The position numbers were made by a program, and so were the translations under genes. Of a stretch of 50,585 nucleotides of DNA, positions 1-9,207 are shown piece after piece. Positions within the stretch are counted from its first letter, which is position 1; the number at the start of each line of letters is the position of its first letter. The stretch covers positions 1 through 50,585 of the forward strand of contig CALGKJ010000003.1 of NCBI GenBank assembly GCA_937930535.1. The letters are read 5' to 3'. A model generated the notes under the pieces. That model was given only the letters and a program-made list of their open reading frames with translations, was not told where the DNA came from and searched no databases. The stretch is from an uncultured Clostridia bacterium (GTDB lineage Bacteria > Bacillota > Clostridia > Lutisporales > Lutisporaceae).

Positions 1-674
1 TTAATATTATTTATCATTTCTATAACCATATCGTATTTCTTTTGTTTTGTATAAATTGAAACAAGATTATATGTAACATCCAGTTTTGAGTGGATATTGT
101 CAAGATTAATGTTTTTGATGGTGGAATCAGCCAGCTTAAAATAGTTTTCTGCTTCAAGGTATTTTTTTTCTGCACACATAATAGATCCTAAATGGCTATA
201 AGACTTTGTAAGATAGATATTTGGTCCGCAATCATACAGCTTTTCTACTGCTTTATTAAGATGCTCAAAGGCTCTGTTATCATTTATCATATTATAGCAG
301 ATACCTATAATCGCATAAAGCATACCAAGCTGCTTGCTGCTTAATAGGGATAAATTTTCATTATTTATACAATAAGAAATAAAGCTTTGAATCTTGTCGG
401 CTGCCTGTGCGTATTCTTTAATTCCCATCAAGTATTCGGCATTAATTATTAATTTTTCATAGGATTCATTAATTTCGCTTTCGTCGGATAAGAAATATGA
501 AATTGGTTTCTCAAGTCTGTTGGCTATATATTCTAGTGTTGCCATAGAAGGTGCAGTAACACCATTTTCTATCAGGCTAAGTAAGCTTCTTGATATGTAA
601 TTATTTGCCAGCTCTTCTTGAGTAAGTCTCTTTGCTTTTCTCGCTTTTTTTATTCTTCGACCTAAATTAATCAT
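1..674 (-). CDS. XRE-family regulator with TPR-like repeats (partial, C-terminus off the window)
   Basis: The minus-strand frame is open from ATG at 674 to the window edge, about 224 residues with no stop, so the 3' end lies outside. GGGGGAGG sits 7-8 nt before the ATG. Residues 1-65 form a Cro/C1-type helix-turn-helix (MINLGRRIKKARKAKRLTQ, then a recognition helix with SRSLLSLIENG). From about residue 70 on the protein is helical with TPR-like units (for example YLEAENYFKLADSTIKNI). This is the architecture of Firmicutes XRE-TPR regulators such as PlcR/Rgg/AimR relatives, which often bind small peptides. That ligand class is inference; no peptide gene is visible here because the downstream side is outside the window. 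Confidence 0.85.
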   Translation of the reverse strand, partial: MINLGRRIKKARKAKRLTQEELANNYISRSLLSLIENGVTAPSMATLEYIANRLEKPISYFLSDESEINESYEKLIINAEYLMGIKEYAQAADKIQSFISYCINNENLSLLSSKQLGMLYAIIGICYNMINDNRAFEHLNKAVEKLYDCGPNIYLTKSYSHLGSIMCAEKKYLEAENYFKLADSTIKNINLDNIHSKLDVTYNLVSIYTKQKKYDMVIEMINNI

Positions 675-1345
675 TTGATTGCCTCCCCCCATATGATGGA
701 CTGGTATATTTAAAATAACTATTGTAATAACTAAATTATTTTTCTATCTAAATTAAACCATATCTTACTATGTGAAGTCAATAATAGTAATGATATATTA
801 CTGAAAGTTAATATAGTTAAAATGAAGGTGTTGCAATAGATTTGGCTTGTTTGTAACAAATTAGGTAACGCAAAAAAATTTAATTAAATTAACAATACAA
901 GGATGGATCTAAATATATTAACAAAATTATACAGTAAAATGACTCGGCGGTCTAAAAATTAACCACTTTATATTATAAATAATTAACAAAATACATTAAA
1001 TAATATGTAAGTTAATGCTGATTTATTAGATATCAGCTCGTTTTATGAGAGTGTGAATGTCAATAAAGTATTAAATGTATGAATTTAATATCAAAAAATA
1101 CCATTTTGCGATGGGATGGAATTTTAGCTGCATTTTTGGTTATAATATTAAAGTTTCTGAAATTGTTAATATAATTCATGTATTATACTTAATTTAATAC
1201 AGGATAAAAAAAAACTACAAGCAAATAATATTATTGAACACAGCAAAATTATTCTGAATAAATAGTACTTTGCTATTTAAACATTATTACATAGTTATTA
1301 CAGTTTAGTGTGCAGGAACTGTATGAAAACGGCTATGGCATTTAT
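675..1345. other. Long AT-rich intergenic region
   Basis: About 670 nt between the divergent XRE-TPR gene and the repeats in front of lonB. I see no open frame with a ribosome binding site, no tRNA and no recognisable riboswitch. It must hold the promoter of the XRE gene, and possibly that of lonB, but no -35/-10 pair stands out. Confidence 0.5.
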
Positions 1346-1449
1346 TAGAGATAACCAACTCTAAAACTCAAAATACTTTTCGTTAAGAGTTGTTAATCTC
1401 TATGTGAGAAACAACTGGAAAGTTTCAATTTTGAAGTTGTTTCTCTTTA
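1346..1449 (+). mobile_element. 104-bp two-hairpin repeat, copy A
   Basis: First of two tandem copies. The element starts TAGAGATAACCAACTC and ends GTTGTTTCTCTTTA. Hairpin 1 pairs AGATAACCAACTCT with AGAGTTGTTAATCT (two mismatches). Hairpin 2 pairs GAGAAACAACT with AGTTGTTTCTC perfectly. The terminal TA at 1448-1449 is also the first TA of copy B, as expected for insertion at a TA dinucleotide. It resembles a MITE; no transposase of this family is in the window. Confidence 0.85.
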
Positions 1450-1551
1450 GAGATAACCAACTCTAAAACTCAAAATACTTTTCGTTAAGAGTTGCTAATC
1501 TCTTTGTGAGAAACAACTGGAGAAATTTAATTTTGAAGTTGTTTCTCTATA
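1448..1551 (+). mobile_element. 104-bp two-hairpin repeat, copy B
   Basis: Second tandem copy, exactly 104 bp from TA to TA and sharing the junction TA with copy A. It is nearly identical to copy A, with changes in hairpin 1 (TTGCTAATCT) and in the loop of hairpin 2. It ends 58 bp before the lonB start, so it probably lies in the lonB promoter or leader region. Confidence 0.85.
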
Positions 1552-1609
1552 ACTTAGGCTCAGAAAATATCATTTAGTTTTGAGCTTCAATTTGGAAGGA
1601 GGTAGAGAT

Positions 1610-3322
1610 ATGACACAAGTATTGTTTATTATACAATTTTTCTTTGCCGTAGTAATCGGATTGTATTTTCTAAACCTGCTGAAAGGACAGCAAGGAAATA
1701 AAGTAGCAGTTGAGAAGGAGTCTAAAAAAGAACTAGAAAAGCTTCAAAAGCTAAGGGACATAAAGCTGACAAAGCCTTTATCTGAAATTACAAGACCTTC
1801 CTCAATGGAAGATGTTATAGGACAGGAAAATGGAATAAAGGCATTAAGAGCTGCAATATGCAGCCCGAATCCCCAGCATATAATAATCTACGGACCTCCG
1901 GGAGTAGGAAAAACTGCGGCAGCAAGATTGATATTGGAGGAAGCAAAAAAGAAAATATCCAGCCCCTTCAGGCAGGAAGCAAAATTTATAGAAGTGGATG
2001 CAACCTGTGTAAGATTTGATGAAAGAGGCATAGCTGATCCTCTTATTGGTTCAGTACATGATCCTATTTATCAAGGTGCTGGTGCAATGGGAGTTGCTGG
2101 CATACCTCAGCCAAAGGTAGGAGCTGTAACCAAGGCACATGGAGGTATATTGTTTATAGATGAAATTGGAGAGCTTCATCCAGTGCAGATGAATAAGCTT
2201 TTGAAGGTACTAGAGGACAGAAAGGTTATGCTGGAAAGTGCATATTACAGCTCTGAGGATACTAATATACCATATCATATACATGATATATTTCAAAACG
2301 GACTTCCAGCTGATTTCAGACTGGTAGGAGCTACTACAAGAGGTGCTGAAAGCATTCCGCCGGCACTTAGATCAAGATGTCTGGAAATTTATTTTAAGCC
2401 GCTTCTGCCAGATGAAATAAAGCTTGTATCAAAAAATGCGGTAAACAAAATTAACTTTGATATTGAAGAGGAAGCCTTGGAAACAATATCAAATTATGCT
2501 ACTAATGGAAGAGAGGCAGTAAATATTATACAAACAGCAGCGGGAATAAATATAAATGAACGAAGGAACAAAATACTAGTAAAAGACATAGAATGGGTTT
2601 TGAACAATGGTCAATACAATCCTAGATTAGAAAAGAAAGTGGGAGACGAAGCTCAAGTAGGCTTTGTAAATGGTCTTGCGGTTTATGGTCCTAATATAGG
2701 GACACTTTTAGATATAGAAGCAACAGCACAAAGGACTGCCAAGAACATGGGACGAATAATGATAACTGGAATAGTAGAAGAAGAGGAAATAGGTTCCAAG
2801 GATGGAAAAACAATAAAACGAAAAAGTATGGCTAAAGGCTCTGTAGACAATGTAGCTACCGTAATGAAAAAGTATCTTGGAATCAACTGTGAGGATTATG
2901 ACATTCATTTGAATTTTCCGGGAGGAGTGCCGGTAGATGGTCCATCAGCAGGCATTGCTATAGTAGTAGCAATATACTCTGCAATAACAAATAGCATAAT
3001 AGATAGTAAAATTGCTATGACTGGAGAAATATCCATTAGAGGCAAGGTTATGCCCGTAGGAGGAGTAGTAGCCAAGGTGGAAGCTGCCAAGCAGGCTGGT
3101 GTAAAAAGAGTAATTATACCAAAGGCAAATTATCAGGAAATACTTTCGGATTTTGATATAGAGGTTTTCCCTGTAGAGGATATAAAAACTGTAATAGATC
3201 TGGCTGTTGGAAGGCAGCTTGAAGTAAAGACTCTTATAGCACAGCCGGCAGAAATAGGTATATTAACTGCAAATCCTATAGGTGGCAGTCCAACCACTGT
3301 ACAGGCGCAAGGTGAAGGATAG
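1610..3322 (+). CDS. lonB: ATP-dependent protease LonB
   Basis: A 570-residue membrane-anchored Lon protease. The chosen ATG at 1610 follows GGAAGGAGG with good spacing; an upstream TTG at 1580 has no such signal. Residues 4-22 (VLFIIQFFFAVVIGLYFL) are one transmembrane segment. The AAA+ domain has Walker A GPPGVGKT at 95-102 and Walker B ILFIDEIGEL. The protease domain has the catalytic dyad Ser446 (VDGPSAGIAI) and Lys489 (VVAKVEAA). The long N-terminal substrate domain of LonA is absent, as is usual for LonB. In Bacillus, LonB is linked to forespore development; the same role here is inference. It lies directly upstream of lonA, a common arrangement in spore-forming Firmicutes, with a 332-nt gap between them. 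Confidence 0.95.
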   Translation: MTQVLFIIQFFFAVVIGLYFLNLLKGQQGNKVAVEKESKKELEKLQKLRDIKLTKPLSEITRPSSMEDVIGQENGIKALRAAICSPNPQHIIIYGPPGVGKTAAARLILEEAKKKISSPFRQEAKFIEVDATCVRFDERGIADPLIGSVHDPIYQGAGAMGVAGIPQPKVGAVTKAHGGILFIDEIGELHPVQMNKLLKVLEDRKVMLESAYYSSEDTNIPYHIHDIFQNGLPADFRLVGATTRGAESIPPALRSRCLEIYFKPLLPDEIKLVSKNAVNKINFDIEEEALETISNYATNGREAVNIIQTAAGININERRNKILVKDIEWVLNNGQYNPRLEKKVGDEAQVGFVNGLAVYGPNIGTLLDIEATAQRTAKNMGRIMITGIVEEEEIGSKDGKTIKRKSMAKGSVDNVATVMKKYLGINCEDYDIHLNFPGGVPVDGPSAGIAIVVAIYSAITNSIIDSKIAMTGEISIRGKVMPVGGVVAKVEAAKQAGVKRVIIPKANYQEILSDFDIEVFPVEDIKTVIDLAVGRQLEVKTLIAQPAEIGILTANPIGGSPTTVQAQGEG

Positions 3323-3654
3323 ATTCGCTTATCAACATATGTTATTTGTATAATAAACACCCTAAAACAGGAAACACATATTGATAAAATATGTTTATAA
3401 AGATATAATAAATTAGTACTATTTCATTTATGTAATATTTACTAATTTATCTTTAAAATTATACAAAAAGTACCAACGCCATAAGGCTTGCGAACTTTAA
3501 CTGTATACTTTCTATAAAGTATAAATGACATTTGGTTATCTATATAGAGAAACAACTACAAAAAAACATCTATGAACATTGATTTTAAGTAAAAGGATAA
3601 TGAAACAAAAATTTATTTACTCAAGAACTTTAATTGTAACAGGAGTTGATGACT
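3323..3654. other. lonB-lonA intergenic region with inverted repeats
   Basis: Holds a likely hairpin pairing AAAGATA..TAAATTAGTA near 3405-3424 with TACTAATTTATCTTT near 3440-3454, a short palindrome (ATACTTT..AAAGTAT) around 3504-3520, and the repeat-end remnant at 3534. I saw no CtsR heptamer repeat or CIRCE element, so heat-shock control of lonA by these regulators is not supported. Confidence 0.4.
3534..3557 (-). repeat. End-to-end remnant of the 104-bp repeat
   Basis: GGTTATCTATA at 3534-3544 is the reversed left end of the 104-bp family, and TATAGAGAAACAACT at 3543 onward is the reversed right end. They meet through a shared TA. The interior of both neighbouring copies is missing. This looks like the junction of a former tandem pair, comparable to the A/B junction at 1448. 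Confidence 0.6.
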
Positions 3655-5997
3655 ATGGCAAAGGAACATGGAAAAAATAGACGAATACCATTACTACCAC
3701 TAAGAGGACTCAGCATTTTTCCTTATATGGTTTTACATTTTGACGTGGGCAGGGAAAAGTCCGTAAGGGCACTAGAAGAGGCAATGATTAATGATCAAAT
3801 GATATTTCTTGTAACACAAAAGGAAGCTCAAACAGATTTGCCTACCAGAGAGGATTTTTATGAGGTTGGCACGATATCAAAGATTAAGCAGCTTCTTAAG
3901 CTTCCAGGAGATACTATAAGGGTGCTGGTAGAAGGTATATCAAGAGCTAGTATAAAAGAAATAATATCTGATGAAGCTTATTTCCTTGTAGAATCAGAAG
4001 AATTCATAGACGGTGAAGTTGAAATCGATGTTGAAATAGAAGCTTTTAAAAGATCAGTTATTGGGGTATTTGATGAATATGTAAAGTCCAATTCAAAAAT
4101 TGCTCCAGAAACCCTTATGACCATAACTGATATAGAAGATATTTCAAGATTTGCAGACGTAATAGCTTCTAATCTGGTAATAAAAATTGAAGAAAAGCAG
4201 GAAATATTAAGCCTGTTTGACGTTAAAAAGAGATTGGAAAAAATCTATGAAATTATTACAAGAGAGCTTGAGATACTTGAAATAGAAAGAAAAATAACAT
4301 CAAGAGTCAGAAAACAAATTGATAAATCCCAAAAGGAATATTATCTAAGAGAACAGTTAAAAGCAATCCAAAAGGAGCTTGGCGAAAAAGAAGGTCAGCA
4401 GGAGGAAATAGAGGCTTATAAAGAGAAGCTTGAAAAGCTTACTCTTCCTGAAGAGGTTGTTGCCAAGGTGGAAAAGGAGCTGGATAGACTATCTAAGCTT
4501 TCACAGGGCTCACCCGAGGTTGGAGTCATAAGAAACTATCTGGACTGGGTATTTGATTTACCATGGAACACAGAAACCGAGGATAATCTGGATATTAAGC
4601 ATGCAAGAACAGTACTGGATGAAGATCACTACGGATTAAAAAAGGTTAAAGAAAGAGTACTTGAGTATCTTGCAATAAGACAATTATCTCAGAATATGAA
4701 GGGTCCCATACTTTGCTTGGTAGGACCTCCGGGAGTTGGAAAGACTTCCATAGCAAAATCAATAGCAAGAGCAATGGGAAGAAAGTTTGTCAGAATGTCC
4801 TTGGGCGGAGTAAGAGATGAAGCGGAAATAAGAGGACATAGAAGGACATATATAGGAGCAATACCTGGAAGAATAATATATTCTATGAAGCAGGCAGGAA
4901 GTCAAAATCCATTATTCCTGTTTGACGAAATAGATAAGATGGCACATGATTTCAGAGGAGATCCGGCATCTGCAATGCTTGAAGTACTTGATGCCGAGCA
5001 AAATAAAGATTTCAGGGATCATTACCTTGAGCTGCCGTATGACTTATCAAGAGTTATGTTTGTTACAACGGCAAACTCCATAGAAACTATACCGGCACCT
5101 CTTTTTGATAGAATGGAGGTAATCCATATATCAGGTTATACAGAGGAGGAAAAGGTTAGTATAGCCATGAACTATTTACTGCCAAAGCAGATAAAGGAGC
5201 ATTCTTTGAAACCCGAAAATGTCCTTGCTTCTGAGGCTACAATAAGAGCAATAATCAGCGGCTATACTCGTGAATCAGGTGTCAGAAGCCTGGAGCGGGA
5301 AATAGCAAATGTAGTAAGAAAATCTGCGGCTCAAATAGTAGAGCATAACAAAAACAGTGTGAGAATAACTCCTGATAACCTTAAAAAATATCTTGGTATT
5401 CAGAAGTTCAGATATGATAAAGCTAACCAGAAGGATGAGGTTGGTGTAGTAACTGGCCTTGCATGGACCTCTGTAGGAGGGGATACTTTATTTATCGAGG
5501 TATCAGTAATGCAGGGAACAGGCAAACTGGAGCTGACAGGTCATCTTGGAGATGTTATGAAGGAATCAGCGAGAGCAGGACTAAGCTATATCAGATCAAA
5601 ATGTGAAGAGCTTGGCATAGACCCTGAGTTTTCAAAGAACCTTGATATCCATGTGCATGTACCAGAGGGTGCGACACCAAAGGATGGTCCATCAGCAGGT
5701 ATTACAATGACTACTGCTTTAATATCAGCCCTTACAAAGCTTCCTGTATATAAAGATGTAGCTATGACAGGAGAAATTACCCTAAGAGGCAGAGTTCTTC
5801 CTATAGGAGGACTTAAAGAAAAGGTGCTGGCAGCAAACCGTGCTGGCATTAGGAAGGTTATTATTCCTATTGAAAACGAAAAGGATCTTGAGGAGATACC
5901 AGCTAATGTAAAGAAGAACATGGAATTTGTATTAGCAAGCCATATGGATGAAGTTCTTGAACATGCACTGCTTAGAGGTGACAAAGTTGATAATTAG
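3655..5997 (+). CDS. lon: ATP-dependent Lon protease (LonA)
   Basis: A 780-residue cytosolic AAA+ protease that degrades misfolded and regulatory proteins. Residues 10-200 are the N-terminal substrate-binding (LAN) domain ([20 protein letters not shown]), followed by a coiled-coil linker. Walker A is GPPGVGKTS near 356, Walker [12 protein letters not shown]. The C-terminal protease domain has Ser680 ([10 protein letters not shown]) and Lys723 ([10 protein letters not shown]), at the positions typical of bacterial LonA. AGGAG at 3641 gives 9-nt spacing to ATG 3655; the TTG at 3646 and ATG at 3649 are too close to it. The 3' end overlaps ysxC by 11 nt, so the two are translationally coupled. 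Confidence 0.97.
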   Translation: MAKEHGKNRRIPLLPLRGLSIFPYMVLHFDVGREKSVRALEEAMINDQMIFLVTQKEAQTDLPTREDFYEVGTISKIKQLLKLPGDTIRVLVEGISRASIKEIISDEAYFLVESEEFIDGEVEIDVEIEAFKRSVIGVFDEYVKSNSKIAPETLMTITDIEDISRFADVIASNLVIKIEEKQEILSLFDVKKRLEKIYEIITRELEILEIERKITSRVRKQIDKSQKEYYLREQLKAIQKELGEKEGQQEEIEAYKEKLEKLTLPEEVVAKVEKELDRLSKLSQGSPEVGVIRNYLDWVFDLPWNTETEDNLDIKHARTVLDEDHYGLKKVKERVLEYLAIRQLSQNMKGPILCLVGPPGVGKTSIAKSIARAMGRKFVRMSLGGVRDEAEIRGHRRTYIGAIPGRIIYSMKQAGSQNPLFLFDEIDKMAHDFRGDPASAMLEVLDAEQNKDFRDHYLELPYDLSRVMFVTTANSIETIPAPLFDRMEVIHISGYTEEEKVSIAMNYLLPKQIKEHSLKPENVLASEATIRAIISGYTRESGVRSLEREIANVVRKSAAQIVEHNKNSVRITPDNLKKYLGIQKFRYDKANQKDEVGVVTGLAWTSVGGDTLFIEVSVMQGTGKLELTGHLGDVMKESARAGLSYIRSKCEELGIDPEFSKNLDIHVHVPEGATPKDGPSAGITMTTALISALTKLPVYKDVAMTGEITLRGRVLPIGGLKEKVLAANRAGIRKVIIPIENEKDLEEIPANVKKNMEFVLASHMDEVLEHALLRGDKVDN

Positions 5998-6586
5998 AAG
6001 CTGTGATTTTATAACTAGCGCATCAAACGGCAACCAATACCCAGAAACAGACCTACCAGAAATAGCTTTTTCTGGTAGGTCCAATGTAGGAAAATCTTCT
6101 TTGATAAATTCCATGTTAAACAGGAAAAAGCTCGTTAAGGTCAGCTCCAGCCCAGGCAAAACCAGACTAATTAACTTTTTTTCTGTAAATGATCAACTTG
6201 TACTGGTGGATTTGCCTGGTTATGGTTATGCGGCAGTATCCAAGGTGGAAAAAGAAAAATGGGGCAGGATGATTGAAGAATATCTCAAACACAGAGACAT
6301 TTTAACAAATGTTGTTTTATTGGTTGATATAAGGCATAAGCCAACTAATGATGATAAAATGATGTATGATTTTATAAAATATTATAGAAAATCCGTAGTA
6401 GTTGTTGCTACAAAGCTGGACAAGATAACTAAGACTGCACTTCCAAAGAATCTAAAACTAATAAAGGATACTTTAATGCTTGATAATGATGATATATTGC
6501 TACCCTATTCATCTGAAACCCATCAGGGCAGAGAACAACTGTGGGATATACTTGTCAGTAGTCTGCCAAAGGAGAATGATATATAA
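5987..6586 (+). CDS. ysxC: Ribosome biogenesis GTP-binding protein YsxC/EngB
   Basis: A 199-residue small GTPase needed for late assembly of the 50S ribosomal subunit. G1 is GRSNVGKSS near residue 30, G3 DLPGYGYA near 75 and G4 TKLD near 142. The start is taken as TTG 5987 because AGAGGTG at 5974-5980 gives 6-nt spacing and because family members start with M-I-I-[KR]-S just before the same conserved region. The longer frame from 5948 would overlap lonA by 50 nt without a ribosome binding site. The lonA-ysxC order is widespread in Firmicutes, including Bacillus. Confidence 0.95.
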   Translation: MIIRSCDFITSASNGNQYPETDLPEIAFSGRSNVGKSSLINSMLNRKKLVKVSSSPGKTRLINFFSVNDQLVLVDLPGYGYAAVSKVEKEKWGRMIEEYLKHRDILTNVVLLVDIRHKPTNDDKMMYDFIKYYRKSVVVVATKLDKITKTALPKNLKLIKDTLMLDNDDILLPYSSETHQGREQLWDILVSSLPKENDI

Positions 6587-6633
6587 ATATCAAGTATTAA
6601 AAACCGGACTGCATGAGAAAGGAAGTGAAATAC

Positions 6634-7005
6634 TTGGAAGAGAATTTCCAAACCATATTACTAGATGCTTTGACAGAAGCTATTAATAAGAATAGAGCTG
6701 TTACAATAAAAAATAATATGAATAATTATATAATAGTTATAACCGCCACAAATGATGAAATAATAGTGTCAGTAAGCAAGATTCCATATATAGTTAATGA
6801 TATTATAACGGTTTTATCTGATGCCTTAGACTCTAAACCAGATATGGTATTTAACAGAGTCAGTGTAGTAAGTGAAGATTTTATTATATACTATATGGTC
6901 TGGATGCGTAATCTTGAAAAGGGCAAGCAGTTTGTTGAAAAGGAATTTGCAATGCCTCAAAACAATATAACATATATGAGTCCCAGAGCCTTATCAGTAA
7001 TCTAG
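6634..7005 (+). CDS. Small conserved-looking protein of unknown function
   Basis: About 123 residues from TTG 6634, or 130 from ATG 6613. AAGGAAGTG at 6618-6626 lies 7 nt before the TTG, while the ATG has no Shine-Dalgarno sequence, so the TTG is preferred. It is soluble and mixed alpha/beta: an amphipathic helix near the start (ILLDALTEAINKNRAV), beta strands (YIIVITATNDEIIVSVSKI), and a final segment with YYMVWMRNLEKGKQFVEKEF. I do not recognise a family. It follows ysxC by 47 nt in the same direction and is probably the last gene of the lon-ysxC transcript, because a 23-bp hairpin follows its stop codon. Confidence 0.75.
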   Translation: MEENFQTILLDALTEAINKNRAVTIKNNMNNYIIVITATNDEIIVSVSKIPYIVNDIITVLSDALDSKPDMVFNRVSVVSEDFIIYYMVWMRNLEKGKQFVEKEFAMPQNNITYMSPRALSVI

Positions 7006-7023
7006 GGAGCAACCATAAAACTT

Positions 7024-7073
7024 CATAGATATGAAAAACAGTGATTTTTCAATCACTGTTTTTCATATCTATG
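7024..7073. terminator. Bidirectional 23-bp hairpin between convergent genes
   Basis: CATAGATATGAAAAACAGTG at 7024 (arm continues to 7046) pairs perfectly with 7051-7073 around a TTTC loop. The arms contain A5/T5 runs, so either strand could terminate. The stop codon of cca (7049-7051) lies across the loop, and the last cca codons form the right arm. Confidence 0.8.
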
Positions 7074-8386
7074 GCATACCTCAACAGCAGCTCTTTATTA
7101 TTTAACTCTGGATTATCAATTACCAGCTTTAAAAGCTTATTTAAAATAATGCCTATCTGTTTACCCTTCTGAATGCCTGAGGCTAATAAATCCTCTCCAT
7201 TTACCGCAAGCTTCTTTAAGCTTATACACTGATTTTCTGCTTGTATTTTGCAATATATTTCACTTATGCTTTTTAAGGACTCAAGCCTTAAAGTCTGCTG
7301 TAATCCACTTTGTGCCTTGATATCAGCAGCTTTTATCTTAATCCAGTCTTCAAAAAACTGTTCTCCTATTGTATTTATGGCTCTTCTGACTGCTTTTAAT
7401 TCAGGCTTAACCTCTTTGCCGTGATGCTTGATCAGTGTACAGACAGTATTGATTGTGCTGTTATCAAAGCGCAGTCTTTTTAATATGGCTTCTGCCTTTG
7501 ATGAACTGACATCCTCATGACAGTAAAAGTGATCAATGCCACTTGAATCAGCAGCCTTTACATCAGGTTTTCCAATATCGTGCAAAAGCATAGTCCATCT
7601 CAGCGTTATATCGTTATCTATATTTTCTGCTGAGTGCAGCGAATGCATAGCCACATTACTAATGTGATAAGGATTATTCTGTAGTACTTCAAAACAGATA
7701 TCAAATTCAGGAATAATATACTTTAGTATGTCGGTTTCTTTTAGCAGCAGGAATCTTGAGGGATTGTCCGAACAAAGCAGTTTGCTGAGCTCATCCCTTA
7801 TTCTTTCAACGCTTATATTTTTAATCAGATGGCTGTTATTTTTTATTGAGAATAATGTATCCTGCTCAATGCTAAAGCCTAACTGAGCTGAAAAGCGTAT
7901 TGCTCGGAGCATTCGCAGAGCATCCTCCTTAAAACGCTTATCAGCTATTCCTATAGCTCGTATTGTACTAGAGGCGATATCACTAATACCTGAAAATGGA
8001 TCTATAATACCCTTATTGGGATGATATGCTATTGCATTCATTGTAAAATCACGTCTGCTTAAATCATCCTCTACTGATGAAGTAAACTCGACAAAATCAG
8101 GTCTTCTATTATCCTTGTACTCTCCGTCAATTCGAAAGGTAGTAACCTCATAGCTGTTTTTGTTAAGCAAAACGGTTACTGTTCCATGCTTAATACCTGT
8201 AGCTATTGTGCTGTCAAAGATGCCTTGAATATCCTTAGGCTTTGCGTCTGTTGTGATGTCCCAGTCCTTTGGATGTCTACCCAATATTGAGTCCCTTATG
8301 CATCCGCCAACTGCAAATGCCTGATAACCATGAGAATTAAGTATGTCAATTATTTGATATACCTCACTAGGAAGCTTTATATTCAT
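7049..8386 (-). CDS. cca: CCA tRNA nucleotidyltransferase
   Basis: A 445-residue class II nucleotidyltransferase that adds or repairs the 3'-CCA end of tRNA. The head domain has FAVGGCIRDSILGR and the catalytic pair DWDITTDAKP (DxD) near residues 27-50. The ERIRDELSK segment follows. The C-terminal half has an HD-type domain (LLHDIGKP and KHHGKEV), as in many clostridial Cca enzymes. AAAGGAGTGA precedes the ATG at 8386. It lies 20 nt downstream of the cis-prenyltransferase gene on the same strand, so the two are probably co-transcribed. Confidence 0.95.
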   Translation of the reverse strand: MNIKLPSEVYQIIDILNSHGYQAFAVGGCIRDSILGRHPKDWDITTDAKPKDIQGIFDSTIATGIKHGTVTVLLNKNSYEVTTFRIDGEYKDNRRPDFVEFTSSVEDDLSRRDFTMNAIAYHPNKGIIDPFSGISDIASSTIRAIGIADKRFKEDALRMLRAIRFSAQLGFSIEQDTLFSIKNNSHLIKNISVERIRDELSKLLCSDNPSRFLLLKETDILKYIIPEFDICFEVLQNNPYHISNVAMHSLHSAENIDNDITLRWTMLLHDIGKPDVKAADSSGIDHFYCHEDVSSSKAEAILKRLRFDNSTINTVCTLIKHHGKEVKPELKAVRRAINTIGEQFFEDWIKIKAADIKAQSGLQQTLRLESLKSISEIYCKIQAENQCISLKKLAVNGEDLLASGIQKGKQIGIILNKLLKLVIDNPELNNKELLLRYAIDMKNSD

Positions 8387-8406
8387 TAGAAGTCACTCCT
8401 TTAGTA

Positions 8407-9057
8407 TTATCCTCCAAGGGTAACGTCCTGAGCCTGATACCAATCCAAGGCTTTATAAAATTGATCTGCTCTAAAGTCCGGCCACATATCCTCTATTATA
8501 TAAAAATCAGCGTAGACGGATTGTATAGGCAGAAAACCGCTTAGTCTGCGTCTGCCTCCCCACCGAACCACTAAATCTATTCTGGATATATCCCTTGATG
8601 CCAGACTGTCTAAAAAGCTGGTATTATTGTTCAGCTTATTAATAGAATGTGCCAAATCCCAATTCCAGCCGTAGTTTACAAGAAAATTTATTTTAATAAG
8701 ACCTTTACCAAAGCGAACTCTGTTTGTAAAGGGAATAAGCTCTTTTGGGAATAGCTGTGAGCTTGTATTTCCTATAACAAGCAAATCTCCATCCCTGTTG
8801 CATAATTCCATAACAGCATTGACGCAGGCTTTTTTAAATGCCTCGGTTTGTGCTGAGGGACGCTTTGTATTATCCTGTGTAAAGCCGTAGAATGTAATCT
8901 CTTTTATACCAAGCTCAAGACAAATTTTATACAATTCAAAACCCGGCTTAATGCCGTGGGCATATCCGTCCTGTTTTTGCAGTCCGTTGGATACAGCCCA
9001 TCTTCTGTTGCCATCAGGTATAAAGCCTATATGATTGGGTACCCTTTTAAAATCCAT
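8407..9057 (-). CDS. Divergent cis-prenyltransferase (undecaprenyl-diphosphate-synthase family)
   Basis: 216 residues, shorter than typical UppS (about 250). The fold signatures are present: HIGFIPDGNRRWA near residue 9 with the catalytic Asp, YGFTQDNTKRP, and a C-terminal RWGGRRRLSGF..YADFY..MWPDF block. Several UppS positions are changed. The usual DGNGRWA has Arg for the second Gly; SSENW-RP lacks the Trp; RT-G-E-RxS has Trp for Thr and Arg for Glu; the Mg-binding Glu of AYAEL is Asp. It may therefore be a paralogue with another chain length or substrate rather than the essential UppS. GAGGTGG precedes the ATG at 9057. Neighbours are a ThiF-fold protein upstream and cca downstream. Confidence 0.8.
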   Translation of the reverse strand: MDFKRVPNHIGFIPDGNRRWAVSNGLQKQDGYAHGIKPGFELYKICLELGIKEITFYGFTQDNTKRPSAQTEAFKKACVNAVMELCNRDGDLLVIGNTSSQLFPKELIPFTNRVRFGKGLIKINFLVNYGWNWDLAHSINKLNNNTSFLDSLASRDISRIDLVVRWGGRRRLSGFLPIQSVYADFYIIEDMWPDFRADQFYKALDWYQAQDVTLGG

Positions 9058-9207
9058 TTATGTTCCACCTCTTGCTCTGTATTTTACATATATGAATATT
9101 ATACCCAGCATTTTGATTTTTACCCCAAATATTAGTCTATATAATTTATCAAAAAACTACACTAAAAATTCCCAATTAGTATTTTCAATAAAATATAGAT
9201 GCAGCTG

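Noticed and set aside
1346-1551. Possible CRISPR array, because of two near-identical tandem units
   Set aside because: The units are 104 bp with no unique spacer between them, contain two hairpins each, and recur singly elsewhere in both orientations.
5586-5984. 132-residue minus-strand reading frame across the 3' end of lonA
   Set aside because: It is antisense to the conserved Lon protease domain, has no ribosome binding site and has low-complexity Ser/Phe/Ile composition typical of a shadow frame.
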